Shown: piece by piece, positions 50,266-59,281 of the stretch | How the letters are laid out: the number at the start of each line of letters is the position of its first letter | How positions within the stretch are numbered: the first letter of the stretch is position 1 | Origin: DATMRF01 sp035566435 | GTDB lineage: Bacteria > Verrucomicrobiota > Verrucomicrobiia > Limisphaerales > UBA8199 | Length of the DNA stretch: 64,000 nt | Direction: 5' to 3' | Assembly: GCA_035566435.1 (NCBI GenBank) | Contig: DATMRF010000141.1 | Location: 1 to 64,000, forward strand | Position numbers and translations under genes: made by a program | Notes under the pieces: model-generated | Database searches by the model: none | Told to the model about the DNA's origin: nothing | Seen by the model: the letters and a program-made list of their open reading frames with translations, nothing else

Positions 50266-51671
50266 GATAGGTACGCGTGAATCCGTACAGCCGCGTGGCG
50301 AGCGTCGCGGACGGCATGCAGCACCAGACTCGGGCCGCGGACGAGATCGCCGCCGGCGAAGACGCCGGGGAGATTGGTCATTTGGTTTTCATCCACCACG
50401 AGGCCGCCCCAATCGTTGACCGACAGAGGCTCGAAATCGCCAGTGTGCGCACAAGGGAGCTGTTCGAAGCCCAACGCCAGAATGAGCCAATCGGCCGGCA
50501 ATTCGAATTCGGTACCAGGCCGGACCAGAAACGGGCGAGGCCGACCATCGTCGATGAGTCCGATTTCGGTCCGAGCCAACCGGACGCCGGTCACCCCGCC
50601 GCGCTCATTACCCAGCACGGCCACGGGGCTCGCGCAGAACTGGAACTTTGCGCCTTCCTCGACGGCGTCATGGTATTCGCGTCCGCTGCAAGGCATGTCG
50701 GTCTGGTCGCGGCGATAGACGCCGATGGCTTCGCGAGCACCGTAGCGGATGGCCGCGCGGAGGCAGTCCATCGCGGTGTCGCCCCCGCCGATGACGACGA
50801 CGCGTTTGCCGGCGACGTCGATGGGCGGCAGGTCAAGGGGTATAGGAGTGGTTTTTTGAAGCAGGAAAGGCAGCGCCTGCACGACGCCTTTCAAGTCGGC
50901 GCCGGGAACCTCCAGGCGGCGCGCTTTTCGGGAGTCCCATCCGAGGAAAACGGCGCCGAAATCTTCCCTGAGTTGGGCGAGGGTAAGGTCCTCCCAGAGT
51001 TTCATTCCCAATTGGAACACGACGCCGCGCTTCTGCAGAATGTCAATCCGGCGTTGGACGATCGATTTGTCGAGTTTAAAGGCGGGTGTGCCGTTGACCA
51101 GCAGGCCGCCGGGAACCAACGCCGAGTCGAAGACCGTGACGGCATACCCCTTCTTGGCGAGCTCTTCAGCGCACGCGAGGCCACCGGGGCCGGAGCCAAC
51201 CACGGCGACCTTCAGGCCGTTGGGCGGTGCGGTGCTGGCATCGACCTGCCCGTGAGCGAACGCGTATTCGGTCAGGAATTGTTCGAGGGCCTGGATCGAG
51301 ACGGGCTCGGAGATGGATTCGAGGATGCAAGCCCCTTCGCAGAGGTGGTCGCTGGGACAGACGCGGGCGCAGATTTCGGCCATGTTGGTGACCGAGCCCA
51401 GGACGGCGGCGGCTTCGAGAAAGCGGCCTTCGGCGGTAAGTTGCATCCATTCAGGGATGGGGTTGCACAATGGACAACCCGCGACGCAGGTGGGATTGGG
51501 ACATTGGATGCAGCGGCTGGCCTGCTCGCGGGCGGTGGCCTCGTCGTAGAGGCCGTAGATTTCGAGAAAGTCCGCGGCCCGTTCGGTTCCTGAGCGCTTG
51601 GGCAAGCCTTTCTGAGCGAGCTCGCGCCACGCGTATTTTGAATTGAGGTTTGTTGGGGCCGTGTCGCTCAT
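50241..51671 (-). CDS. gltD: GltD-like NAD(P)H-dependent flavoprotein (glutamate synthase small subunit family)
   Basis: A 476-residue protein with an N-terminal iron-sulfur domain ('ASRCIQCPNPTCVAGCPLCN', 'ICARVCPSDHLCEGAC') and two nucleotide-binding domains: FAD site 'VAVVGSGPGGLACAEEL' and NAD(P)H site 'VVVIGGGDTAMDCLRAA'; 'GVFAGGDLVRGPS' closes the FAD site. The family feeds electrons to the glutamate synthase large subunit or to partners such as NfnA. gltB is not present; instead it lies 95 bp past nuoN on the same strand, so it may belong to the complex I operon. The tail 'YLSSSVSSSS' comes from a degenerate repeat. Confidence 0.85.
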   Translation of the reverse strand: MSDTAPTNLNSKYAWRELAQKGLPKRSGTERAADFLEIYGLYDEATAREQASRCIQCPNPTCVAGCPLCNPIPEWMQLTAEGRFLEAAAVLGSVTNMAEICARVCPSDHLCEGACILESISEPVSIQALEQFLTEYAFAHGQVDASTAPPNGLKVAVVGSGPGGLACAEELAKKGYAVTVFDSALVPGGLLVNGTPAFKLDKSIVQRRIDILQKRGVVFQLGMKLWEDLTLAQLREDFGAVFLGWDSRKARRLEVPGADLKGVVQALPFLLQKTTPIPLDLPPIDVAGKRVVVIGGGDTAMDCLRAAIRYGAREAIGVYRRDQTDMPCSGREYHDAVEEGAKFQFCASPVAVLGNERGGVTGVRLARTEIGLIDDGRPRPFLVRPGTEFELPADWLILALGFEQLPCAHTGDFEPLSVNDWGGLVVDENQMTNLPGVFAGGDLVRGPSLVLHAVRDARHAAVRIHAYLSSSVSSSS

Positions 51672-51766
51672 GGCATGACGAGGGGTATCTGCCTGTCTAT
51701 CGCATACGCTTATTGCCCAGGCAAGTTGTTGTTATTGTCATTGCTGTCGCATTCAAAGCGTTCACT

Positions 51767-53305
51767 TCAGTTTCGGGCCGTGGCCGCCGCTGCGCCCTGG
51801 GGCTTTCCCAAAGGAAACGGCGCCGGCAGAGAGGATGCGGGCCCTGCATTCATGACCGGCGGAAAATCCGGCGGCGCAACGTTCATCCTCGCCACTGACG
51901 TCGAGATAGTATCGAGCACGCGGGCCGGGGCGACGCCCAGGGCCAGGACGCCGCCGATGAGCACAACGCAGAGCGCGCGCGTGGGCCAATCCAGGCGGAT
52001 GGGCGGCAGGTCGCCCGGGTCGCGGAACCAGGCCTCGCGAATAACTCCCAAGTAGTAATAGGCAGCGATGGCGGCGTTCAGCATGGCGATGATCACGAGC
52101 GCCAGGTAGCCCTTGGACAGCGCCGCCGAGAGCAGCGCGAGCTTGCCCATGAAACCCACGAACGGCGGAATGCCGGCCAGGCCAAATACGCCGACCGCGA
52201 GCGTCAGCGCCAGCAACGGCGCGCGCCGGTGCAAGCCGGCCAGCTCCTCGATGGCGACGTTGGTGCCATCGCGCGAGACTTTGCAGATGACCACGAAGCA
52301 CGCGAGGACCATCACGAAGTAACCGACGATGTAATAGAGAGCGGCGGAGTAGCCGAGGTCGCTAAGGGCGACGAACCCGACCAGTGCGTAGCCGGCATGC
52401 GCGATGCCCGAGAAGCCGAGCAGTCGCTTGAAGTCCGTTTGCATCAGCGCAATCAGGTTCCCATAGAACATGGAACTCACCGCCAGAATTGCCAGGAGCA
52501 GCGCAACCGTGTGGTTATCCGCAGTCGCCAGCGAAACGATGCGGACGAGCACCGCGACACCGCCAATCTTGGGCAGCGAGGCGATCAGGCCGGCGGTCTC
52601 GTTCGAGGCGCCCTGGTAAACGTCCGGCGTCCAGAAATGGAACGGAAAAATGGCGAGCTTGTAGTAGAGGCCACAGAGCGTCATGGCGAGGCCGACGATT
52701 GCCAGCGGCGAGTGGATGACCGGCTGGAGCTTCGGCAGCAGTTCGGTCAGGGACGTGGTCCCGGTCAGGCCGAAGAGGTAACTCATGCCGAAGAACATCA
52801 CGCCGTTGGCGGCGACGCCGAACATCATGTACTTGATGGCCGACTCCATCTGGGTCCGCTGGCCTCGGCGCTCGCGGCGCATCGGCACCATCAGATAGAG
52901 CGGAAAGGCGGATACCTCGAGCGCCACCACTAAAGTGATCAAATCGACGCTGCTGACGAGCATCGTCAGACCGCACACGCTGATGGCGAGAAACAGGTAG
53001 TACTCGGGTTTGACATCGTCACGAATGTCCGAGAGGGAGCCGCTCAATAGCAGGATCAGCGTAAAACCGCCGCTAAAGATGAGCTTCAACACCTGCGAGA
53101 ACAGATCGACGCGGTAGGCGCCGCTGAACAACGTGGCTTGCTGGTTGAGGCAAAATACACACGCGAGGATTGCGGCAAACGAAGTGGCGAGCGCGACCGT
53201 GCGGGCTTGTTTGACCAAACCGTCTCCCAGCGCGACTACGAACAGCGCCAGCGCGCCGAAGAGCAGCACCAGTTCGGGCAGGAAGGCTGTAAAGGTGGTG
53301 GTCAT
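51767..53305 (-). CDS. nuoN: NADH-quinone oxidoreductase subunit N
   Basis: A 512-residue antiporter-like membrane subunit of complex I with about 14 helices. The proton-channel Glu is in 'LVVALEVSAFPLYLM' and the TM7-8 Lys region in 'FPFHFWTPDVYQGAS' and 'LIASLPKIGGVAVLV'. Start and stop of nuoM overlap by four bases, so translation is coupled. The C-terminus is longer and Pro/Ala-rich. Confidence 0.94.
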   Translation of the reverse strand: MTTTFTAFLPELVLLFGALALFVVALGDGLVKQARTVALATSFAAILACVFCLNQQATLFSGAYRVDLFSQVLKLIFSGGFTLILLLSGSLSDIRDDVKPEYYLFLAISVCGLTMLVSSVDLITLVVALEVSAFPLYLMVPMRRERRGQRTQMESAIKYMMFGVAANGVMFFGMSYLFGLTGTTSLTELLPKLQPVIHSPLAIVGLAMTLCGLYYKLAIFPFHFWTPDVYQGASNETAGLIASLPKIGGVAVLVRIVSLATADNHTVALLLAILAVSSMFYGNLIALMQTDFKRLLGFSGIAHAGYALVGFVALSDLGYSAALYYIVGYFVMVLACFVVICKVSRDGTNVAIEELAGLHRRAPLLALTLAVGVFGLAGIPPFVGFMGKLALLSAALSKGYLALVIIAMLNAAIAAYYYLGVIREAWFRDPGDLPPIRLDWPTRALCVVLIGGVLALGVAPARVLDTISTSVARMNVAPPDFPPVMNAGPASSLPAPFPLGKPQGAAAATARN

Positions 53306-54834
53306 TTAGAAATCGAAGCCGGGACGTTGTTGTTCGCCAAGGGCACGGCGGCGAGCCCGGCAGGAGACTGGGTCTGTTCGAGCAAGTGCCGCACGCTGGC
53401 ATGCATTACACGGGTGAACGGTTCCGGGTGGAGGCCAATCCAGAAAACAAAAACCACCAGCGGCGCCAGTGTCACCACTTCGCGCAGGCCGAGGTCCTTG
53501 AGGCCCGAATGGTCGGGGTTGCGCGTGCCGCCATAGGCGACCTTTTGCAGCATGCGCAGCATGTACGCGGCGGCGAGGATGACCCCCGGCACGACGCATA
53601 TCATCATCCCGGTGGAAACCTTGAAACCGGCGGTCATGACGAGGAACTCGCCGATAAAGCTGTTCGTGCCAGGGAAGGCCAGCGAGGAGAGCGCGAACAC
53701 ACCGGCGAAGGCGGCGAAGACGGGCATTGCTTTGCCCATGCCGGCGGCCTGCCCGAGCTCGCGGCTATGCAATCGCTCGTAGACGATGCCGACGACGATG
53801 AAAAGCGCACCTGTGGTAACGCCGTGATTGAGCATTACGAGCACGGCGCCTTCCACGCCGATCTGGTTCAGTGCGAAAATACCAAGCGTAGCAAAGCCCA
53901 TGTGCGCGACGCTCGAGTAGGCGACGAGCTTTTTGAGGTCAGTCTGGGCGAGCGCGGTAAAGCCGCCATACAGGATGGCGACGACGGAGAGAGCCAGGAT
54001 GTAAGGGGTGAAGACGTGGGTGGCGTAAGGCGTCATCGCCAACGAAAACCGCAGGAAACCGTACGTCCCCATCTTGAGCAGGACACTGGCCAGCAGGACG
54101 CTCCCGGCAGTGGGCGCTTCCACGTGCGCGGCAGGCAGCCACGTGTGGAACGGGAACATCGGCACCTTGATGGCAAACGAAATGAAGAAAGCCGCGAAAA
54201 TCCAGCATTGAAAATCATTCGGGAAGGAACGCCCCATCATGTCGGGGATGCTGAAGCTGCCCACTTTCAGATACAGCGCGATGATGGCGACCAGCAACAG
54301 GACCGAGCCGGACATGGTGTAGATGAAGAATTTGAGGGCGGCGTAGATCTTGCGAGGACCGCCCCAGATGCCGATCAGCAGCGCCATCGGGATAAGCATC
54401 GCTTCCCAGAAAACGAAGAACAAAACCAGGTCCAGAGCACAAAAAACGCCGACCATCGCCGTCTCCATGATCAGCAGGCAGATCATGAACTCTTTCACGC
54501 GCGTGTGGATGTAACGCCAGGACGCCAGTACGCACAGGGGCATGACCAGGGTGGTCAGCAGCACCAGCAGCAGGCTGATGCCATCCACGCCAACGGCGTA
54601 ATTGATCTTCAGGGCCGGAATCCAGGCAAGGGTCAACCGGTACTGGAATTCGGTGGTGGCCGGGTCGAAATGCGAATACAGCGGCAGCGAGTAGAGGCCG
54701 GCAGCGGTGGTAAAGGCCAGTGTCCACCAGCGCAGCAGGGTTTCGTTCCGGATGAACAGCGCCACCGCCGCCGCGACCAGCGGGCTGAAGATCAGCACGG
54801 TCAAAACCGTATCGTTGTAGCTGGAAAAGGTCAT
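53302..54834 (-). CDS. nuoM: NADH-quinone oxidoreductase subunit M
   Basis: A 510-residue antiporter-like subunit. 'YAVGVDGISLLLVLLTTL' is the family start, 'LFFVFWEAMLIPM' holds the essential Glu of helix 5 and 'MFPFHTWLPAAHVEAPTAG' with 'SVLLKMGTYGFLRF' the Lys region. Its end overlaps nuoN by four bases and its start overlaps the NuoL-like gene by four. Confidence 0.96.
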   Translation of the reverse strand: MTFSSYNDTVLTVLIFSPLVAAAVALFIRNETLLRWWTLAFTTAAGLYSLPLYSHFDPATTEFQYRLTLAWIPALKINYAVGVDGISLLLVLLTTLVMPLCVLASWRYIHTRVKEFMICLLIMETAMVGVFCALDLVLFFVFWEAMLIPMALLIGIWGGPRKIYAALKFFIYTMSGSVLLLVAIIALYLKVGSFSIPDMMGRSFPNDFQCWIFAAFFISFAIKVPMFPFHTWLPAAHVEAPTAGSVLLASVLLKMGTYGFLRFSLAMTPYATHVFTPYILALSVVAILYGGFTALAQTDLKKLVAYSSVAHMGFATLGIFALNQIGVEGAVLVMLNHGVTTGALFIVVGIVYERLHSRELGQAAGMGKAMPVFAAFAGVFALSSLAFPGTNSFIGEFLVMTAGFKVSTGMMICVVPGVILAAAYMLRMLQKVAYGGTRNPDHSGLKDLGLREVVTLAPLVVFVFWIGLHPEPFTRVMHASVRHLLEQTQSPAGLAAVPLANNNVPASISK

Positions 54835-56642
54835 CGATTCGAGTAGAGGATGAAGGCGACGATCAGGACGGCGCCAACGCCGAAGGCGAGTGCCAGGTTC
54901 TGCTGCATTTGGCCGCGTTGGGCAAAGCGCAGCCGGCGGCCAACACCCCGGACACTTTGAGCCAGACCATCGACCAGGCCGTCGATCACAAGGTTATCGA
55001 ACAAACCGGCTAACCTGGCGGTGACCATCAGCGGAATCAACCCTACCAAGCGGTACAACTCGCCAACACCCGTATCGATGGCCTGAACCGGCTTGTGAGC
55101 CACCCAGTAGAAGGCGCGTCCACCCATACGGTAGAACCAGTCCATGTCGAGGCTGATCTTCGGCTCGGGCACCAGCTTCTTGAGCAGCAGGAAGAAACCA
55201 AGGCCGGTAAACAGCAGGATCTGCAGCGTCTCGGAAATGTGGTACGCGGTGTAAGGATTGTACTTCATCGCCTCCTCGGGGAACGGCAGCATCTTGTAGA
55301 GATAAGGCGTATAACAGCCGATGAAGATGCAAAGCACGGAAGCGACAATCATCGCCGCGTTCATGTTCCAGGGCGGTTCGGCGGCGCGGTTCCACACCTC
55401 GGGCTTCGGCTTGTTTTTACCGAACCAGATGAAGTAAGGGACCTTCAAGCCGGTGTGCAGGAACGTTCCGGCCGAAGCGAGCAGCAGCAAGAACCCGACC
55501 CACAGCTTGTGCTGCTCAAACCCTGCGGTGACGATCATTGCCTTGCTGACGAATCCGCTAAACAGCGGGAAGGCCGAGATCGAGAGGCCGCCAATCAGAG
55601 TGAATACGAACGTCCACGGCATCTTCTTCCAAAGCCCCCCGAGCTCCGTGAACTTGCTTTCGCCGGTCATGTGCAGCACCGCGCCACAGCCCATGAACAA
55701 GAGGCCCTTGTAAAGAATATGCGCAAAGGCATGGGCGCAGGCGCCATTAATGGCCATCTCCGTGCCCAGTCCTACGCCGGCCACCATGTAGCCGACCTGG
55801 CTGATGATGTGGTAGGCGAGCAAGCGGCGGCAGTCGTTTTCGAGCACGGCATAGACCACGCCGTAAAGCGCCATGGCAACGCCCAGCGGCACGAGGATTT
55901 CCATCCCGGCGAACCCCCGGCAAAGCGCATAAACAGCAGTCTTCGTCGTGAACGCACACATGAAGACGGAACCGTTGAAGGTGGCTTCGCCGTAAGCATC
56001 CGGCAGCCAGGCGTGGAAGGGCGGCACGGCCGCGTTCAGGATGAACCCGACCATGATGAGGTAAATCGCCACAGTTGGATGCGCGACGTCCAGTTGGTTA
56101 AAGGCCCAGCTACCGGTGGTTTTGCAGTGGATGACTATACCCGCGAGCAACGCCAAGCCACCCGCGACGTGCACCAGCAGATAGCGCAGGCCCGCCCCGA
56201 GTGATTCGGGACGGCGCCGGAACCAGATCAGGAACACAGACGAAAAGGCCGTTAGCTCCCAGAACAGGAACAGCGTGATGAAGTCGCCGGCGTAAATCGC
56301 GCCAATCGAGCCCGCCACGTAGAGCCAGGCGGCGATGTGCTGGGTGTTTTCCTTGACGTGCATTCCGTAAAGCGTGCCGAGGATGCACATCAAACTCATG
56401 ATATAGCCGAACACCTGGCTGAGCCGGTCCACCCGACCAAAGACCAGCTGCCAATCGAGGAACTGCACGTGACCGAGCAAAAGCTGTTGACCCTGCGGCA
56501 GGCTCGGCAGCGACAGAATCCGCGCAAAAACGAGGACCGGGATGAGCAGCAAGTAGCCCTTTTTCAGGCGCGCGGGCACCAGCGGCAGCAGCAGCGCGCC
56601 GAAAATCAGAATGAGCGAAGGATGGAGCCAGAAATTATCCAT
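54831..56642 (-). CDS. nuoL: NuoL/MrpD-like antiporter subunit
   Basis: A 603-residue membrane subunit in the nuoL position. The core resembles MrpD-type proteins ('LFLFWELTAFSSVFLIW' with the Glu, 'PPFHAWLPDAYGEATFNG' and 'FTTKTAVYAL' with the Lys), while the C-terminal 130 residues ('DWFYRMGGRAFYWVAH', 'VIDGLVDGLAQSVRGVGRRL', 'GQMQQNLALAFGVGA') look like the end of NuoL that carries the lateral helix. So it is probably the functional NuoL. The usual NuoL start is different, and the symbol is by position. It overlaps the small gene upstream by eight bases. Confidence 0.8.
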   Translation of the reverse strand: MDNFWLHPSLILIFGALLLPLVPARLKKGYLLLIPVLVFARILSLPSLPQGQQLLLGHVQFLDWQLVFGRVDRLSQVFGYIMSLMCILGTLYGMHVKENTQHIAAWLYVAGSIGAIYAGDFITLFLFWELTAFSSVFLIWFRRRPESLGAGLRYLLVHVAGGLALLAGIVIHCKTTGSWAFNQLDVAHPTVAIYLIMVGFILNAAVPPFHAWLPDAYGEATFNGSVFMCAFTTKTAVYALCRGFAGMEILVPLGVAMALYGVVYAVLENDCRRLLAYHIISQVGYMVAGVGLGTEMAINGACAHAFAHILYKGLLFMGCGAVLHMTGESKFTELGGLWKKMPWTFVFTLIGGLSISAFPLFSGFVSKAMIVTAGFEQHKLWVGFLLLLASAGTFLHTGLKVPYFIWFGKNKPKPEVWNRAAEPPWNMNAAMIVASVLCIFIGCYTPYLYKMLPFPEEAMKYNPYTAYHISETLQILLFTGLGFFLLLKKLVPEPKISLDMDWFYRMGGRAFYWVAHKPVQAIDTGVGELYRLVGLIPLMVTARLAGLFDNLVIDGLVDGLAQSVRGVGRRLRFAQRGQMQQNLALAFGVGAVLIVAFILYSNR

Positions 56643-56928
56643 GGCGCGAAGCCTCCGGTGCGGGTGACGGCGAAGGGTCGTCGTAATAATCTTCCCGCGT
56701 CATGATCCCGACATGGCCGTACCACTTGGAGAGGATGATGATCAACGCGCAGCCGATGAAGCCGAACAGCGACCAAAACCCGGGAATATGCTCCGTACTA
56801 GTGTGCGCAGACTCTTTGCTCACGAACAACGCATCGCAAAGGATGAGCAGCGCCAGGACGCCGAAACAGACTCGCACCACGGTCTTTAGCCGGTTGCGAA
56901 GAAACTCAATGAGCTTGACGAGTCTCAT
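56635..56928 (-). CDS. Small two-helix membrane protein within the complex I operon
   Basis: A 97-residue protein with helices 'VCFGVLALLILCDALFV' and 'FWSLFGFIGCALIIILSKW', ending 'REDYYDDPSPSPAPEASRHG'. It has no counterpart in standard nuo operons. Small proteins with 'F.S.FGF' and '..REDYYD' patterns accompany MrpD-like subunits in other operons to my recollection. It overlaps both neighbours by a few bases, so it is made together with them and is likely an assembly factor or accessory subunit. Confidence 0.75.
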   Translation of the reverse strand: MRLVKLIEFLRNRLKTVVRVCFGVLALLILCDALFVSKESAHTSTEHIPGFWSLFGFIGCALIIILSKWYGHVGIMTREDYYDDPSPSPAPEASRHG

Positions 56929-58418
56929 ATGACGAGCTTGTGCACAAATTGCATGAAGAAGTTCGGAAAGAGGCCGATCAGCACCGAGATCACGGCGGTG
57001 ATGCTGAGCGGCACGACGAGCGCCGGGTGCGCTTCAGTGTATTTGTGCTTAATGTCAGCCTCGGAGGTCTTGCCGAAAAAGCCCTGGTAAACGACCGGGG
57101 CAAAGTAAGCCGCGTTCAGCAGCGTGCTGACGAGCAACACGACGATAATGCCGACGGAGTTGGCGTCCCAGGCGCCGTTGAGCAGGTACCATTTGGTCAC
57201 GAACCCGGCGACGGGCGGCGCGCCGATCATGCTGAGCGACGCCAGGCCAAAAGCGGCGAATGTGATTGGCATCGCCCGGCCCAGGCCGCTCATCTCCGAG
57301 ATGTTCTTCTTATGCGTGGCGACATAGATGGCCCCGGCGCAGAAGAACAGGGTGATTTTCGCAAAAGCGTGGTTGGCAATTTGGATGATGCCGCCCTGGA
57401 TGCCGGGAACCGTTAACAAGGCGACGCCGAGGATCACATAGGACAGTTGACTGACCGTCGAGTAAGCCAGCCGCGCTTTGAGGTTGTCTTTGCTTAGGGC
57501 GATGATCGAGCCCACGACAATGGTGATGGAGACGAAGTAAGCTGTGGGAAGCCCGAGGTTCAGGTCACGCATCAGGTCGGTGCCGAACACGTAGAGCATC
57601 ACCCGGACGGTCGAAAACACGCCCACCTTCACCACGGCGACCGCATGCAGCAGCGCGCTCACCGGCGTCGGCGCCACCATCGCGCTTGGGAGCCAGTTAT
57701 GGAACGGCATCACGCCGTTCTTGGCGAATCCAAGGATGCAGCAAGCGTAGAGGGCGGCGATGATCCCGTGGTGCACGGTGTTCGGGATGATGCCGGTATG
57801 GATGTTCGTAGCAAAATCCAGCGTCCCCGAAAGCACGTAAAGCAGCACCATGGCCGGCAGCACCAGGCCCTTGGCGGTGGCGGTCAGATAAACCAGGTAT
57901 TTTCTGCCGCCTTCGTAACTTTCTTCATCCTGGTGATGAGCGACGAGCGGGTAGGTGCAGATGCTGACGATCTCGTAAAAGAGATACATCGTGAGCAGGT
58001 TATCCGAGAGCGCGCAGCCCACCGCACCGAACAGCGCAAGCGCAAAGCAAGTGTTGAACCGGGTCTGCGCGTGCTCCTGCAGTCCTCGCATGTAGCCGGC
58101 GGAATAAAACACGGTCAGGATCCACAGGAATGAAGCTGAAAGGGCGAACACCATCGAGAGCGCGTCCGCCCGCAACGCGAAGCTCAGCCCGGTGCTCTTC
58201 GCGTCGGACGGGATGAGCTGAAACACCGTCAGGTGCAGCATTTTGCCCTGGAGCACCAAAGGAATCATGGAGGCGGTAAGGGCGAACAGTACCACGGCGG
58301 CGGCGAACGAGCACGTCTCGCGCACGTTGGGGCGCTTGCCATTGAGCATCACCAACCCGGCGCCAACCAGCGGCGCCAGGACGGCCAGGAGTAACCGGAT
58401 GTCGTGTATCTTTTCCAT
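56925..58418 (-). CDS. Additional MrpD-like antiporter subunit of complex I
   Basis: A 497-residue membrane protein with the antiporter fold: helix-5 Glu in 'TMYLFYEIVSICTYPLV', helix-7 region 'MPFHNWLPSAMVAPTPVSAL' and 'HAVAVVKVGVFSTV' with Lys, later 'LKARLAYSTVSQLSYVILG'. These residues are all kept, so it can carry protons or sodium. It stands between nuoK and the small gene, where nuoL normally follows directly. Together with the NuoL-like, NuoM and NuoN genes this gives four antiporter-like subunits. Starts three bases past nuoK's end region and overlaps the small gene by four. Confidence 0.88.
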   Translation of the reverse strand: MEKIHDIRLLLAVLAPLVGAGLVMLNGKRPNVRETCSFAAAVVLFALTASMIPLVLQGKMLHLTVFQLIPSDAKSTGLSFALRADALSMVFALSASFLWILTVFYSAGYMRGLQEHAQTRFNTCFALALFGAVGCALSDNLLTMYLFYEIVSICTYPLVAHHQDEESYEGGRKYLVYLTATAKGLVLPAMVLLYVLSGTLDFATNIHTGIIPNTVHHGIIAALYACCILGFAKNGVMPFHNWLPSAMVAPTPVSALLHAVAVVKVGVFSTVRVMLYVFGTDLMRDLNLGLPTAYFVSITIVVGSIIALSKDNLKARLAYSTVSQLSYVILGVALLTVPGIQGGIIQIANHAFAKITLFFCAGAIYVATHKKNISEMSGLGRAMPITFAAFGLASLSMIGAPPVAGFVTKWYLLNGAWDANSVGIIVVLLVSTLLNAAYFAPVVYQGFFGKTSEADIKHKYTEAHPALVVPLSITAVISVLIGLFPNFFMQFVHKLVI

Positions 58419-58421
58419 TAC

Positions 58422-58745
58422 CTATCCATTCAGTTCGGAAAGCTCGGCGGTTTTAACCGAGGAGTAATTGCGATAGACCGCGACAATAATGCTCAGCGCG
58501 ATCGCCACCTCGGCCGCCGCCAACCCCATGATGAACAACACGAAGATTTGGCCAACGGACCGGTCGTGGACCGTAAAACGGTTGAAGGCCATCAAGTTGA
58601 GCGAGGCGGCTGAGAAGATGAGTTCGCCGGAGATAAGCATGCCGATTAGCGTCCGCCGCCGAATCAGGCCGTAGATGCCGATGGCCAGCAGGAACGCGGC
58701 GGCGATCAGATACACGTCCAGGCGGTTATAAAGAGGTGCGTTCAT
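58422..58745 (-). CDS. nuoK: NADH-quinone oxidoreductase subunit K
   Basis: A 107-residue three-helix subunit with the two conserved Glu in 'LISGELIFSAASLNLMAFNR' and 'GLAAAEVAIALSIIVAVYR'. ATG 58745 lies two bases past the nuoJ stop; longer upstream frames read through nuoJ and are not real. Confidence 0.95.
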   Translation of the reverse strand: MNAPLYNRLDVYLIAAAFLLAIGIYGLIRRRTLIGMLISGELIFSAASLNLMAFNRFTVHDRSVGQIFVLFIMGLAAAEVAIALSIIVAVYRNYSSVKTAELSELNG

Positions 58746-58747
58746 AT

Positions 58748-59281
58748 CTAGGATGCTTTGGTCCTCCCGGTCCGAGCGATCGCGAGAGCGCCCAGGATGG
58801 CGACGAGCAGCGCCAGCGAAATCAGCTCGAACGCCAGGCTGTAAGTGGTGAGCAGCGACCGGCCGATTGCCTCGATGGAGCCATCGTTGGTTAATTGTTC
58901 GGGAAAGGCCCAATTCCCGTGCGTGCCCAACCAGGCGACGCCGCAGAAAAGCGCCGCGGCAACCGCGAGCGCGAGCCCGCCCCAAAGAAAGGACCTGCCA
59001 CCCTTGGCAGCGGCGGGCTCATCCGGCTCCGCCAGCATGATGGCGAAAACAATGGTGACGCAAACCGCGCCGACATAAATAAGGATTTCCATCAACGCCA
59101 GGAACGGGCTGTGGAGAAAATAGTAAAGTCCGGCAAGGCCGATGCAGCAAATGGCGAGGCCGCAAACGCTGCGGATCAGCCGCGCGCTGAACACCGTGAT
59201 GAGCGCGCCAGTGCCCATCGTCGCCAGACAGCTCAGGAAGATCGCGCTGAGGACTAAATTGGAGGCAGGAAATGAACTCAT
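58748..59281 (-). CDS. nuoJ: NADH-quinone oxidoreductase subunit J
   Basis: A 177-residue membrane subunit with five helices and the conserved 'LALMEILIYVGAVCVTIVFA' (third helix with its pi-bulge region). The start overlaps the nuoI stop (ATGA). Length is typical. Confidence 0.94.
   Translation of the reverse strand: MSSFPASNLVLSAIFLSCLATMGTGALITVFSARLIRSVCGLAICCIGLAGLYYFLHSPFLALMEILIYVGAVCVTIVFAIMLAEPDEPAAAKGGRSFLWGGLALAVAAALFCGVAWLGTHGNWAFPEQLTNDGSIEAIGRSLLTTYSLAFELISLALLVAILGALAIARTGRTKAS

Noticed and set aside
50277..51593. 438-codon plus-strand frame opposite the GltD-like gene
   Set aside because: Antisense shadow; the minus-strand protein has all family motifs.
53386..54846. 486-codon plus-strand frame opposite nuoM
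   Set aside because: Composition is His/Gln/Arg-rich as expected for antisense of a membrane protein gene in high-GC DNA; nuoM is certain.
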